A stretch of DNA of 64,000 bases from Spirosoma linguale DSM 74 (lineage in GTDB: Bacteria; Bacteroidota; Bacteroidia; Cytophagales; Spirosomataceae). The notes beneath the pieces were generated by a model, which saw nothing but the letters and a program-made list of their open reading frames with translations, was not told where the DNA came from and made no database searches. Positions 35,551 to 43,472 of the stretch are shown piece after piece. Position 1 is the first letter of the stretch. Each line of letters begins with the position of its first letter. Position numbers and translations under genes: made by a program. The stretch is from NCBI GenBank assembly GCA_000024525.1, contig CP001769.1, forward strand, positions 5,117,001-5,181,000. The letters are read 5' to 3'.

Positions 35551-35634
35551 GTGTTACGTACCTACGGGCTTCAGCCCGTATATGAAATAGCATTAAAATA
35601 CGGGCTGAAGCCCGTAGGTACGTAACACTCAATT
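35545..35634. repeat. 37-bp perfect inverted repeat overlapping the pseI stop
   Basis: Arms 35545-35581 and 35598-35634 are fully complementary, with a 16-nt loop. Each arm also contains the near-palindrome TACGGGCTTCAGCCCGTA, so it can fold on itself. The left arm includes the pseI stop codon at 35548-35550. Confidence 0.93.
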
Positions 35635-35663
35635 CACTTACATCTTATATTACATATCACTAC

Positions 35664-37163
35664 GTGGGTATCATAAAACGGCAAACCATTCAGAGTTCAA
35701 TTTACGCCTATGCAGGTGTGGTTGTCGGTTTTCTGACGCAGGGAATCTGGTTTCCAAATCTATTCAGCGAGCAACAGGTTGGTTTGTTGACGTTGCTGAT
35801 TTCGCTGTCTCTGATACTGGCGCAGGCCTCGAACGTGGGCATAAACGGCGCGGGCGGGCGGTTTTTCCCTTATTTCCGTGATGCAGAACGACAACACAAT
35901 GGCTTCCTGCTCATCGCCAGTCTGGCTACTTTCGTGGGTTTCTGCCTGTGTGTGCTGGCGTTATGGCTGGCGCGGCCATGGATCATCTATCTGTATCAGG
36001 AGCAGTCAGCGCTATTTGTCGAATACTACTACCTGCTCATTCCGCTGACGTTTTGTACGGTTTATTTTACCGTCTTCGATAACTATTCCCGACTGCTCTA
36101 CGACCCCGTTACGGGAACGCTGCTACAACAGTTCGTTCAGCGGCTACTGGTCATGCTGGCTGGTGGATTATACTGGCTGGGCTGGGTTACCTTTCCGCAA
36201 TTTCTGGGCGTCTGGCTGCTGGCTTTCCTTCTGCCACTGCTGTTCATGATTATCAGCGTAGCCCGCGACGAAGCCTTATTCTTCAGCCGCAGCTTTGTAT
36301 CCGTCAACCCGGAATTACGGCGAAACTTGATCCGTTACGCCAGCCTGACCTTCACTTCCGCCCTGTCATCGCAGGTTGTCATTACCATCGACAAGATGAT
36401 GATCAACAGCAAGCAGGGGCTGGGCGATACGGGCATTTACGGCACAGCTTCGTATTTTGCCGCCGTCATTGCTATTCCGGCAACCGCCCTCTACAAAGTG
36501 TCCGGTACGCTCATTGCCGAATCGTGGAAAGTAAATGATCTGGAAAACATTGCCAGTATTTACCGAAAAAGCTGCCTTAATCAATTGATTGCGGGCTGCC
36601 TGGTCTTTGTGGGCGTGGCCGCTAATCTACCTAACGTGTTTCATTTTCTACCGCCAAGTTACTCGGCGGGGTATTACGTAATTCTATGGCTGGGTTTGGG
36701 CAAACTGTTCGACATGGCAACGGGTATCAACGGTACCATTCTGAATACATCGCGCTATTACACCTACGACTCGCTCTTTGTTGTGGCGCTCATTTTTATT
36801 ACCATTGGTGCCAATCTGTACCTGATACCGCGTTTCGGTATCAATGGTGCCGCGATGGGGGCCGCCTTCGCCATCCTGCTCTTTAACCTCGCCCGGACGC
36901 TGTTTGTCGGCTTTGCCTTTAAAATGCAGCCGTTCACCTGGCGAAATCTGGTGGTTATCGGGCTCGGATTAGCGGTGTGGTGGCTATCGGTTCAACTCCC
37001 GTATCCTGATGCCGGATCGCCCAACTGGCGCTTCGCCTTGGACGTATGCTGGCGGTCGGCGTTGATTACCGGGTTGTTCGGGGGAGCCGTATTGGCATTG
37101 AAACTATCGCCTGACATCAACCAGATGGTAGACGGGCTGAAAAAACGATTTATAAACAAATGA
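35664..37163 (+). CDS. Polysaccharide flippase (Wzx/MATE-like)
   Basis: Integral membrane protein of 499 residues with about 14 predicted transmembrane helices, in the MOP superfamily of polysaccharide exporters. It starts at GTG 35664 with IKRQTIQSSIYAYAGVVVGF, the usual beginning of oligosaccharide flippases. The role is transfer of lipid-linked glycan units across the inner membrane. There are no other start candidates near the first helix. A 38-bp inverted repeat follows 10 bp after the stop. Directly downstream are two FkbM methyltransferases and two glycosyltransferases, which fits a glycan assembly locus. Confidence 0.88.
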   Translation: MGIIKRQTIQSSIYAYAGVVVGFLTQGIWFPNLFSEQQVGLLTLLISLSLILAQASNVGINGAGGRFFPYFRDAERQHNGFLLIASLATFVGFCLCVLALWLARPWIIYLYQEQSALFVEYYYLLIPLTFCTVYFTVFDNYSRLLYDPVTGTLLQQFVQRLLVMLAGGLYWLGWVTFPQFLGVWLLAFLLPLLFMIISVARDEALFFSRSFVSVNPELRRNLIRYASLTFTSALSSQVVITIDKMMINSKQGLGDTGIYGTASYFAAVIAIPATALYKVSGTLIAESWKVNDLENIASIYRKSCLNQLIAGCLVFVGVAANLPNVFHFLPPSYSAGYYVILWLGLGKLFDMATGINGTILNTSRYYTYDSLFVVALIFITIGANLYLIPRFGINGAAMGAAFAILLFNLARTLFVGFAFKMQPFTWRNLVVIGLGLAVWWLSVQLPYPDAGSPNWRFALDVCWRSALITGLFGGAVLALKLSPDINQMVDGLKKRFINK

Positions 37164-37172
37164 AAATTATCC

Positions 37173-37263
37173 CGCAGAGATTTGCAGAGATAACACGGAG
37201 ATACACTGAGATTTTTTTTGAGTTTCTCAGTGTATCTCCGTGTTGTCTCTGCGAATCTCTGTG
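37173..37263. repeat. 38-bp near-perfect inverted repeat
   Basis: Arms 37173-37210 and 37226-37263 pair over 38 bp with three mismatches around a T-rich 15-nt loop. The arms are built from variations of GCAGAGA and ACGGAGA. The element starts 10 bp after the flippase stop and ends 17 bp before the next start codon. Confidence 0.9.
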
Positions 37264-37280
37264 TAACAACCTTATACCTC

Positions 37281-38087
37281 ATGTGGGTTTTTAGATTCTT
37301 ATTCACCGAAACAGCCCGGCTTCTCCGTTCGGCAGAAGGTCGTCGGTTGCTGGTGCTCGCCTTCCGCTACGGCAGTAAGCCGCGCAACAAAACGGTTGAT
37401 GTTTCCTTTGGCAGATACCGATTTCAGGTGCCTGATGCGCTATCGTTCGTCTGGCAGTTTCGGGAGATATTCGTCGATGAATTTTATCGGTTTAATACGA
37501 CCAATGCTAACCCGGTTATTTTCGATTGCGGCACCAATATTGGCACCAGCGTCGCGTACTTCCGGCAGACGTACCCCAACGCCCGGATTGTTGCCTTTGA
37601 AGCCGATGAGCAGATCAGCGCCACCTTGCAGGAAAACCTCCGGCAAAACCAGATTTCGGGCGTTGAGGTAATAACAAAAGCCGTCTGGACCAATGACGAA
37701 GGCATCTGGTTCGGCAGCGACCAGGCCGACTCGGCGTCTATTTTCTCGCAGACAGACCGTAAGCTGGTGCCATCGGTTCGCTTGCGGGATTTTCTCCTGC
37801 GCGAAACCCGAATCGACATGCTCAAGATGGACATCGAAGGAGCCGAAACGGCCGTGCTCACTGACTGTCACGACGCACTCGCTCATGTTCAGAATCTGTT
37901 CGTGGAGTTCCACGCCTACCTCGATCATCCCCAAACCCTGGCCCCTGTTATGAAGGTATTGGAAGACAGCGGTTTTCGGTATTATATCAACACCAGTCAG
38001 CACCGCCACGCGCCCCTCGCCAACCATCGTTATAAAGGCAGCGACAGCATGGACCTGCAATTGAATATCTTTGCATACCGAAACTAG
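37281..38087 (+). CDS. FkbM family methyltransferase
   Basis: SAM-dependent methyltransferase of 268 residues. Motif I reads FDCGTNIGTSVAYF, then the acidic FEADEQISATL, and the FkbM hallmark LKMDIEGAE followed by EFHAYLDHP. FkbM enzymes methylate hydroxyls of sugars or polyketides. ATG at 37281 is preferred; a TTG at 37218 in the same frame lies inside the upstream hairpin and gives 21 extra residues with no similarity. It is the first of two FkbM genes, with a short hairpin between them. Likely substrate is a sugar of the locus glycan. Confidence 0.88.
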   Translation: MWVFRFLFTETARLLRSAEGRRLLVLAFRYGSKPRNKTVDVSFGRYRFQVPDALSFVWQFREIFVDEFYRFNTTNANPVIFDCGTNIGTSVAYFRQTYPNARIVAFEADEQISATLQENLRQNQISGVEVITKAVWTNDEGIWFGSDQADSASIFSQTDRKLVPSVRLRDFLLRETRIDMLKMDIEGAETAVLTDCHDALAHVQNLFVEFHAYLDHPQTLAPVMKVLEDSGFRYYINTSQHRHAPLANHRYKGSDSMDLQLNIFAYRN

Positions 38088-38094
38088 TAAAGAA

Positions 38095-38170
38095 GTGAAG
38101 TAGGTGAATTAATGGAGTGGGTTAAGTCCGTGACCCGCTTCGTCTATTTCACTTAGTTCACTTACTTCAC
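38095..38170. repeat. Hairpin between the two FkbM genes
   Basis: Arms 38095-38112 and 38153-38170 pair over 18 bp with two G-T pairs. The right arm is made of 9-bp repeats of TTCACTTAG type. The element begins about 7 bp after the upstream stop and ends 13 bp before the next start. Confidence 0.7.
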
Positions 38171-38183
38171 TCACCAACTAACA

Positions 38184-39155
38184 ATGATCGACAAGATACT
38201 TTCCCGCCCTGAGTTCCAGACTGAGCCGCCTGTGTTGGTCGACATTGGGGCATCGGGGCAATTACATGGCCGCTGGAAGGCGTTCGCTAAATACGCCGTT
38301 TGCATCGCCTTCGACGCCGACGACCGTGACTTTGGCTATGTCGAAAGCGAATCAAAGCATTTCAGGAAGCTATATACCTTCAACAATATCGTTACCGGGC
38401 CGCAATCGGCGGAAGAAGATAAGGAAAGCTCGGACTTTTACCTCACGGCATCGCCCCACTGTTCCAGCCTGTTACCCCCCCGACCTGACCTGATTCAGGA
38501 GTATGCCTTTGCGCCCAAGTTTGAACTATCCAAAGTCGTTCAACTGAAGACGCGCAGTCTCCGCTCCACTCTCGATAGCCTGAATATCGATCGGGTAGAC
38601 TGGTTCAAAACGGACTCGCAGGGCACCGACCTCCGGCTGTTCCGTAACCTCGGCGAGACCCGGTCCAAACGGGTGCTGACGGCCGAGTTCGAGCCGGGTA
38701 TTTTATCCGTTTACGATGGCGAAGACAAGCTGCATGAGGTGCTGCGCTTTATGGAAGAGCAGAACAGCCACTGGCTGGTCGAGTTAATCCCGAAAGGATC
38801 TCCCCGCATCACCCCGGCCCTGCTGGACAGTTTCACGACCAATCCGCTCCTCAAGAAGTTCGTTTTGTTTTCGCTGAAAAGCAGCGCGGCCTGGGGCGAA
38901 ATGACCTACCTGAACCGCTTTGCCGACGAGGCAGCTCTTACACAGCGGAATCTGCTGTTGGGATGGGTGTTTGCGACATCGCTCAAACAGCATGGGTTTG
39001 CGCTCATCCTGACCCAAAAAGCCAAAAGCCGTTTTTCGGACCCTATTTTCGACGAGATGGAAAACTATTCCCGTCGGCGGGTTTGGGGGCGCATCCTCGA
39101 AATTGGCTTCTGGCCTGAAGTCGTGAAGAAATTCGATAAACTCCTCGGTCGGTGA
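38184..39155 (+). CDS. FkbM-like methyltransferase
   Basis: Second methyltransferase-like protein of 323 residues. Motif I reads LVDIGASGQLHGRW, followed by an acidic FDADDRDF. The FkbM-type segment is WFKTDSQGTDLRLF, the equivalent of LKMDIEGAE but with S-Q-G in place of I-E-G, so the usual acidic residue is absent there. The C-terminal third (about 215-323) is an unassigned extension. Loss of that glutamate could mean altered chemistry. The stop overlaps the next start (GTGA), coupling it to the glycosyltransferase. Confidence 0.8.
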   Translation: MIDKILSRPEFQTEPPVLVDIGASGQLHGRWKAFAKYAVCIAFDADDRDFGYVESESKHFRKLYTFNNIVTGPQSAEEDKESSDFYLTASPHCSSLLPPRPDLIQEYAFAPKFELSKVVQLKTRSLRSTLDSLNIDRVDWFKTDSQGTDLRLFRNLGETRSKRVLTAEFEPGILSVYDGEDKLHEVLRFMEEQNSHWLVELIPKGSPRITPALLDSFTTNPLLKKFVLFSLKSSAAWGEMTYLNRFADEAALTQRNLLLGWVFATSLKQHGFALILTQKAKSRFSDPIFDEMENYSRRRVWGRILEIGFWPEVVKKFDKLLGR

Positions 39156-40477
39156 GAGTTACCCTGCTTAGCACCTACCAGTCGTTTGGGGGTGCTGCGG
39201 TAGCGGCAACCCGGCTGCATCGCGCGTTGCAGAAATACCCGGCGTCGTTGGCAACGCAGCCAATTGGATCGGTAGAAAGCACAATGCTGATTGGCACACC
39301 CAATCGGCTGGATACGCACAAACCCGCCCCCGGTGTTTCTTTTTTAGCGAATAACTTTCTGGCCGAACAAACCGCTTTTGGCCGGTTTGTAGCCGAGCGA
39401 CTGGCTTTCCTACCTTACGAGCGAGACCCCTCCGTTCGGTTTCAGTTTTCGCCCGCCCGTTTCGGTGCCGGGCTAACTTTTCACCCGGCTATTCAGCAAA
39501 CCGACGTCATTCATTTGCACTGGATCAACTTCGGGTTTATGTCGCTTAACGGGCTTCGGGCGCTGATTGATCTGGGCAAACCCATTGTCTGGACACTGCA
39601 CGACCAGTGGGCTTTTACAGGTGGCTGTCATTACACGCACGGTTGCCCTAATTTTCAAACCCACTGCCACCACTGCCCCTACCTGAAAAAGCCGGGGGCG
39701 CAGGATTTATCCTACCAAATCTTCGAAAAGAAGTTGCGATTGTTTACGGATTCCAACATTCACTTCGTTTCGCCAAGTCGCTGGCTGGCCGATGAAGGAC
39801 GAAGCAGCACCTTGTTGGGCAACCTTCCGTTTACCGTCATTCCGAACACTGTCGACCAAACCTTGTATCGACCCCTCGACCGGGCAGAGGCCGCCAATCG
39901 ATTCGACTTACCCGATACTGGCAAGCCACGCCTGTTGTTCGGAAGCGCGAACATAACCGACACCCGCAAAGGCTTCCGCTATTTTGCCGAAGCCCTCACG
40001 CTCCTTCATCAGCAACACCCCGCCCTGACGCCCGAAGTTCTGGTTTTCGGAAAGGGTCGTTCATATTTGCTGAACGAACTCCCCTACCCGGTGCGGCATC
40101 TGGGTTTGCTGACAACCGAAGACGACATTGCAGCCGCCTATAATGCCGCCGATGCGCTGGTTGTCCCTTCACTGGAAGATAACCTGCCCAACACCGTTGT
40201 CGAAGCCATGGCCTGCGGAACCCCCGTCGTCGGCTTCCGAACGGGTGGCATACCGGAAATGATCGACCACGAAACAAACGGTTACCTCGCCGACGTTGGT
40301 TCGGCCCAGCAACTAGCGGATGGTCTGGCGTTCATTCTGACGCATTCGGGCCCGAATACACTACGACAAAGCGCCCGGCAATCCGCCGAAGCCCGCTTCT
40401 CGGAAGACGTAGTGGCACGGCAACATGTGGAATTATATAGCCAATTAGTGAAGTTAGGAGCGAGGAGTGAGGAGTGA
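39152..40477 (+). CDS. GT4-family glycosyltransferase
   Basis: Glycosyltransferase of GT-B fold, 441 residues, start GTG overlapping the upstream stop by 4 bp. The N-terminal acceptor domain includes HLHWINFGFMS and HDQWAFTGGCHYTHGCPNF, with a cluster of Cys and His residues (GCPNFQTHCHHCPY) seen in this subgroup. The C-terminal nucleotide-sugar domain has LEDNLPNTVVEAMACGTPVV with the EX7E-type glutamates. The last eight codons and the stop are encoded by the left arm of the following hairpin (repeats of GGAGTGA), so the native C-terminus may have been rewritten by that element. Confidence 0.88.
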   Translation: MRVTLLSTYQSFGGAAVAATRLHRALQKYPASLATQPIGSVESTMLIGTPNRLDTHKPAPGVSFLANNFLAEQTAFGRFVAERLAFLPYERDPSVRFQFSPARFGAGLTFHPAIQQTDVIHLHWINFGFMSLNGLRALIDLGKPIVWTLHDQWAFTGGCHYTHGCPNFQTHCHHCPYLKKPGAQDLSYQIFEKKLRLFTDSNIHFVSPSRWLADEGRSSTLLGNLPFTVIPNTVDQTLYRPLDRAEAANRFDLPDTGKPRLLFGSANITDTRKGFRYFAEALTLLHQQHPALTPEVLVFGKGRSYLLNELPYPVRHLGLLTTEDDIAAAYNAADALVVPSLEDNLPNTVVEAMACGTPVVGFRTGGIPEMIDHETNGYLADVGSAQQLADGLAFILTHSGPNTLRQSARQSAEARFSEDVVARQHVELYSQLVKLGARSEE

Positions 40478-40550
40478 GAAGTTGCTGACGCATGCAGTAT
40501 TATCGCGTCAGCAACTTCTCACTCCTCGCTCCTAACTCCTCATTCCTCGC
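40452..40550. repeat. Heptad-unit inverted repeat overlapping a stop codon
   Basis: Left arm 40452-40491 and right arm 40505-40537 match exactly except for one extra 7-bp unit (GAGGAGT phase) in the left arm. Further CTCCTnn units follow to about 40550. Both inner ends carry TTGCTGACGC. The upstream stop is at 40475-40477, inside the arm. Confidence 0.92.
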
Positions 40551-40558
40551 CCCCACTC

Positions 40559-41308
40559 ATGCCCCCAACTCTCTCCATCATCACCATCACCTACAATGCC
40601 GAGCGGTTTCTGGAGCGCACGATTCAGAGCATTGTGGCGCAGCAGGCTACCGATTTTGAATACATTATAGTTGATGGTGCATCCAAAGATGGTACGCTGG
40701 ATATTATCAGGCGTTACGAGCGCCACGTTACCAACTGGATTTCTGAACCCGACCGCGGCCTGTACGATGCCATGAACAAAGGGCAGCAGCGGGCAACGGG
40801 CGAGTATGTGTGGTTCATGAATGCCGGAGATGAATTGTATGATTCGGACACACTCGGGAAGCTGCTCGCCCAGATCAAGTTAACAGACGCTGATGTTTAT
40901 TACAGCGATGCGCTATTCGTTCATGAAGATGGCAGCCCGGTTGGGTTGCGAAGCCAGATTACGCCACATACCTTACCCCACACCCTCACCTGGCGCGATA
41001 TGGCCCTCGGCATGAAAGTATGTCATCAGGCATTTGTAGCCCGACGCACGATTGCTCCGGTCTATCCGATTGATAACCTCAGCGCCGATCTGGACTGGGA
41101 GATTCGCTGTTTGAAGGCAGCCGCCAAAATTCAATTCAGCCCCTTCACGCTATGCCGGTATCTGGTGGGTGGCTTATCGGTGCAGCAGCATCGCCAGTCG
41201 CTCATTGACCGCTTTAAAGTGCTCGTAATGCACTTCGGACTGGTACAAACGATAATCAACCATGGCAAGATCCTATGGCGGGCCAGTCAGTTTAAAAGAA
41301 GTAGCTGA
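40559..41308 (+). CDS. Family 2 glycosyltransferase
   Basis: GT-A fold glycosyltransferase of 249 residues. The N-terminal SIITITYNAERFLERTIQSI and the nucleotide-binding DGASKDGT are present, followed by SEPDRGLYDAMNKG and a DxD-like metal site in DADVYYSDALF. The catalytic base region is about DLDWEIRC. Substrate sugar unknown. It is the last gene of the surface-glycan locus; the gap from 41309 to 41533 contains the pfkA promoter region. The start lies 9 bp after a hairpin. Confidence 0.88.
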   Translation: MPPTLSIITITYNAERFLERTIQSIVAQQATDFEYIIVDGASKDGTLDIIRRYERHVTNWISEPDRGLYDAMNKGQQRATGEYVWFMNAGDELYDSDTLGKLLAQIKLTDADVYYSDALFVHEDGSPVGLRSQITPHTLPHTLTWRDMALGMKVCHQAFVARRTIAPVYPIDNLSADLDWEIRCLKAAAKIQFSPFTLCRYLVGGLSVQQHRQSLIDRFKVLVMHFGLVQTIINHGKILWRASQFKRSS

Positions 41309-41461
41309 AAGCACCTTCTAACCCAGGAATAACCCATGCTCGCAACCGGAATAGGTGAACAAGTGAGCCACTTTTAACTACTAGTTTTTCCTTTTTGTGA
41401 AATTTGTGTGAAAACAATGGGATAATTCCCAGTTATATGCCTTTTGATTGGTAAATGCGGA

Positions 41462-41469
41462 TAAATTTG
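41462..41469 (+). promoter_or_regulatory. -7 promoter element of pfkA
   Basis: TAAATTTG is an exact TAnnTTTG match, 64 bp before the pfkA ATG. TTTG at 41443-41446 is a possible -33 element, but at a short spacing of 15 nt. Confidence 0.5.
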
Positions 41470-41533
41470 CAGGATTTATTCTGTTACCCGCGTAGCCTTT
41501 TTGTGAAATTCTCCTAAAAAATTGATTTAACCT

Positions 41534-42508
41534 ATGAAACGAGTAGCTGTTTTTACCTCGGGTGGCGACGCACCGGGTATGAACGCCTGTATCCGGGCTG
41601 TTGTTCGGGGGGCGGTCTATCACGGCATTGAAGTGTTCGGTATCCGCCGGGGGTACAGCGGAATGATAAATGGCGATATTTTTCAGATGACTTCGCACTC
41701 GGTGAGCAACATCGTACAGCGTGGAGGCACTATCCTGAAATCGGCCCGCAGCAAAGAGTTCATGACGCCGGAAGGGCGCGCAAAAGCCTACGAACAACTC
41801 AAGAAATTCGATATTGAAGGTCTGGTTGCTATTGGCGGTAACGGCACCTTTACGGGTGCTACGCTTTTCTTCGACGAATACGGTATTCCAACCGTTGGCG
41901 CACCCGGCACGATCGATAACGACCTTTACGGAACTGACCATACGATTGGCTTCGACACCGCCGTGAACACGGCCCTGGAAGCCATTGATAAAATTCGCGA
42001 TACGGCCGACTCCCACGACCGTATTTTCTTCATTGAAGTGATGGGCCGCGACTCCGGTTATATCGCGATTCAGTCGGGTATTGCCGGTGGTGCTGAAATG
42101 GTAATGGTACCAGAAGTACTGACGCCAATTTCTGAAGTTGTCGAAACGCTGAAATCGGGCTGGAGCCGCCAGAAATCATCGTCCATCGTTGTCATTGCCG
42201 AAGGGGAAGAAGCCGGAAATGCGACCGAGATTGCCGAGAAAATACGCCTTCAGGTTCAATCTACCATCGATATGCGGGTTACAACCCTTGGGCACATTCA
42301 GCGCGGTGGCATTCCTACGGCTTACGACCGGATTCTGGCCAGCCGCCTGGGTCTTGGTGCCCTGGAAGGCCTGATGAATGGCGAACAGAACGTAATGGCC
42401 GGGATTATCAACAATGAGCTGGTCTATACCCCGTTCCGTGATACCATCCGCCTGCCGAAGCCAATCAGCGAGGATTTGCTCCGGATGGTGAAGATTTTAT
42501 CTGTGTAA
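41534..42508 (+). CDS. pfkA: 6-phosphofructokinase
   Basis: Glycolytic phosphofructokinase of 324 residues. Substrate loops are clear: GGDAPGMN (10-17), PGTIDNDLYGTDHTIGFDTA with the catalytic aspartates, and MGRDSGYIA. The Mg-nucleotide loop usually written GGDGS reads GGNGT, with asparagine at residue 103, where E. coli PfkA has Asp103. The adjacent glycine 104 is kept, as expected for an ATP-type enzyme. Everything else is canonical, so the gene is probably active; the N103 change is noted as a finding. It is followed by a bidirectional hairpin. Confidence 0.94.
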   Translation: MKRVAVFTSGGDAPGMNACIRAVVRGAVYHGIEVFGIRRGYSGMINGDIFQMTSHSVSNIVQRGGTILKSARSKEFMTPEGRAKAYEQLKKFDIEGLVAIGGNGTFTGATLFFDEYGIPTVGAPGTIDNDLYGTDHTIGFDTAVNTALEAIDKIRDTADSHDRIFFIEVMGRDSGYIAIQSGIAGGAEMVMVPEVLTPISEVVETLKSGWSRQKSSSIVVIAEGEEAGNATEIAEKIRLQVQSTIDMRVTTLGHIQRGGIPTAYDRILASRLGLGALEGLMNGEQNVMAGIINNELVYTPFRDTIRLPKPISEDLLRMVKILSV

Positions 42509-42523
42509 TCATAGTATTCGTCC

Positions 42524-42556
42524 AGACCTATAAGGTTTTAAAAACCTTATAGGTCT
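42524..42556. terminator. Bidirectional hairpin between pfkA and ydcF-like gene
   Basis: Sixteen-bp perfect inverted repeat (42524-42539 with 42541-42556) with a central A/T tract. The right arm overlaps the stop codon of the minus-strand neighbour at 42555-42557. It starts 16 bp after the pfkA stop. Confidence 0.85.
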
Positions 42557-43373
42557 ACACATAGCCAACAACCTTGTAGGTGATGTAGCCAACAAATTCG
42601 CGAATCAGATAGTACGATTCAAAAAAGGCTTCTTCGTCGGGCAGCAGCCACTCGGCAGGGCCGGACAACCGTCGGTTTCCCAAAAAGTTACTCGGAAACG
42701 GAATTGTCTGAACACCTTCTTTCTGAAAGCAGGCTATTGCCCGTTTCATATGCCAGGCCGATGTAATCAGGACGTACTCGTAGTGGGCCTTGTCAAAATG
42801 CTTGCGTAAAATCGGGGCTGAAAAACGGGCGTTTTCGTGCGTATTCCGCGATTTACCTTCCAGCATGATGTCTTCCGGCCGAACCCCGGCAATGATCAGT
42901 AACTCACCGGCCAAATGCCCTTCGTCGTTCAGGCTTATCGGCTGAAAGGGCCAGCTGCCCAGGCCTCCGCTGATCAACACCTTCTGAACAGCTCCCGTTT
43001 TGTACAAGTACAATGCCTGTCCTATCCGGTCGGCCTCCCGTCCTAGTAGAAACCGGGCCAGATGTGTTCGGTTCAGGGGCTTGCCGGGGGCTTCCCGCTC
43101 GCCGTTTATCATTCCGCCAGTCAATACAATAGCCACTCGTTTTACGGAATCTCCGGGCGCGTGCATGTCGGGCTTAATCGGGTATTCCCACCATAAAGCC
43201 AGTTCATTAACAAGAAACGAATTTCCGAATAGCCAGAAAACGCCCAGCGCAAGTCCGATAAGTTGGCGTCGTAATCGGGCCGTTTTTACCAACAAAGCCC
43301 CTATCAAAGCCACTACCAGCCAGCCAGCGGGTGTAAGGAGGTAAGTAATGGTTTTGGAAAAGAAATAAAACAT
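42555..43373 (-). CDS. YdcF family (DUF218) membrane protein
   Basis: Protein of 272 residues with two N-terminal transmembrane helices (about 7-27 and 34-52) followed by a DUF218 domain (about 78-240). The family's glycine motif VLTGG, the second SGGLGSW, and the GKSRNTHENA segment near residue 180 are all present. YdcF/SanA/ElyC proteins act in envelope biogenesis; ElyC affects undecaprenyl-phosphate metabolism, but function here is not established. Convergent with pfkA, sharing a hairpin. Divergent from the TlpA-like gene, 99 bp away. Confidence 0.85.
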   Translation of the reverse strand: MFYFFSKTITYLLTPAGWLVVALIGALLVKTARLRRQLIGLALGVFWLFGNSFLVNELALWWEYPIKPDMHAPGDSVKRVAIVLTGGMINGEREAPGKPLNRTHLARFLLGREADRIGQALYLYKTGAVQKVLISGGLGSWPFQPISLNDEGHLAGELLIIAGVRPEDIMLEGKSRNTHENARFSAPILRKHFDKAHYEYVLITSAWHMKRAIACFQKEGVQTIPFPSNFLGNRRLSGPAEWLLPDEEAFFESYYLIREFVGYITYKVVGYV

Positions 43374-43430
43374 AGACTATTTGTAAGGTGGCAAGCGTTT
43401 TGATAGCAAGAACCTACCAGCAAAATACCG

Positions 43431-43438
43431 TAAATTTG
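43431..43438 (+). promoter_or_regulatory. -7 promoter element of the TlpA-like gene
   Basis: TAAATTTG is an exact TAnnTTTG match, 34 bp before the ATG at 43473. A TTTTG at 43398-43402 is upstream, but its spacing is long. Confidence 0.45.
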
Positions 43439-43472
43439 ATCCTATTCTGTTGCGAAGATACATACCCCCTGT

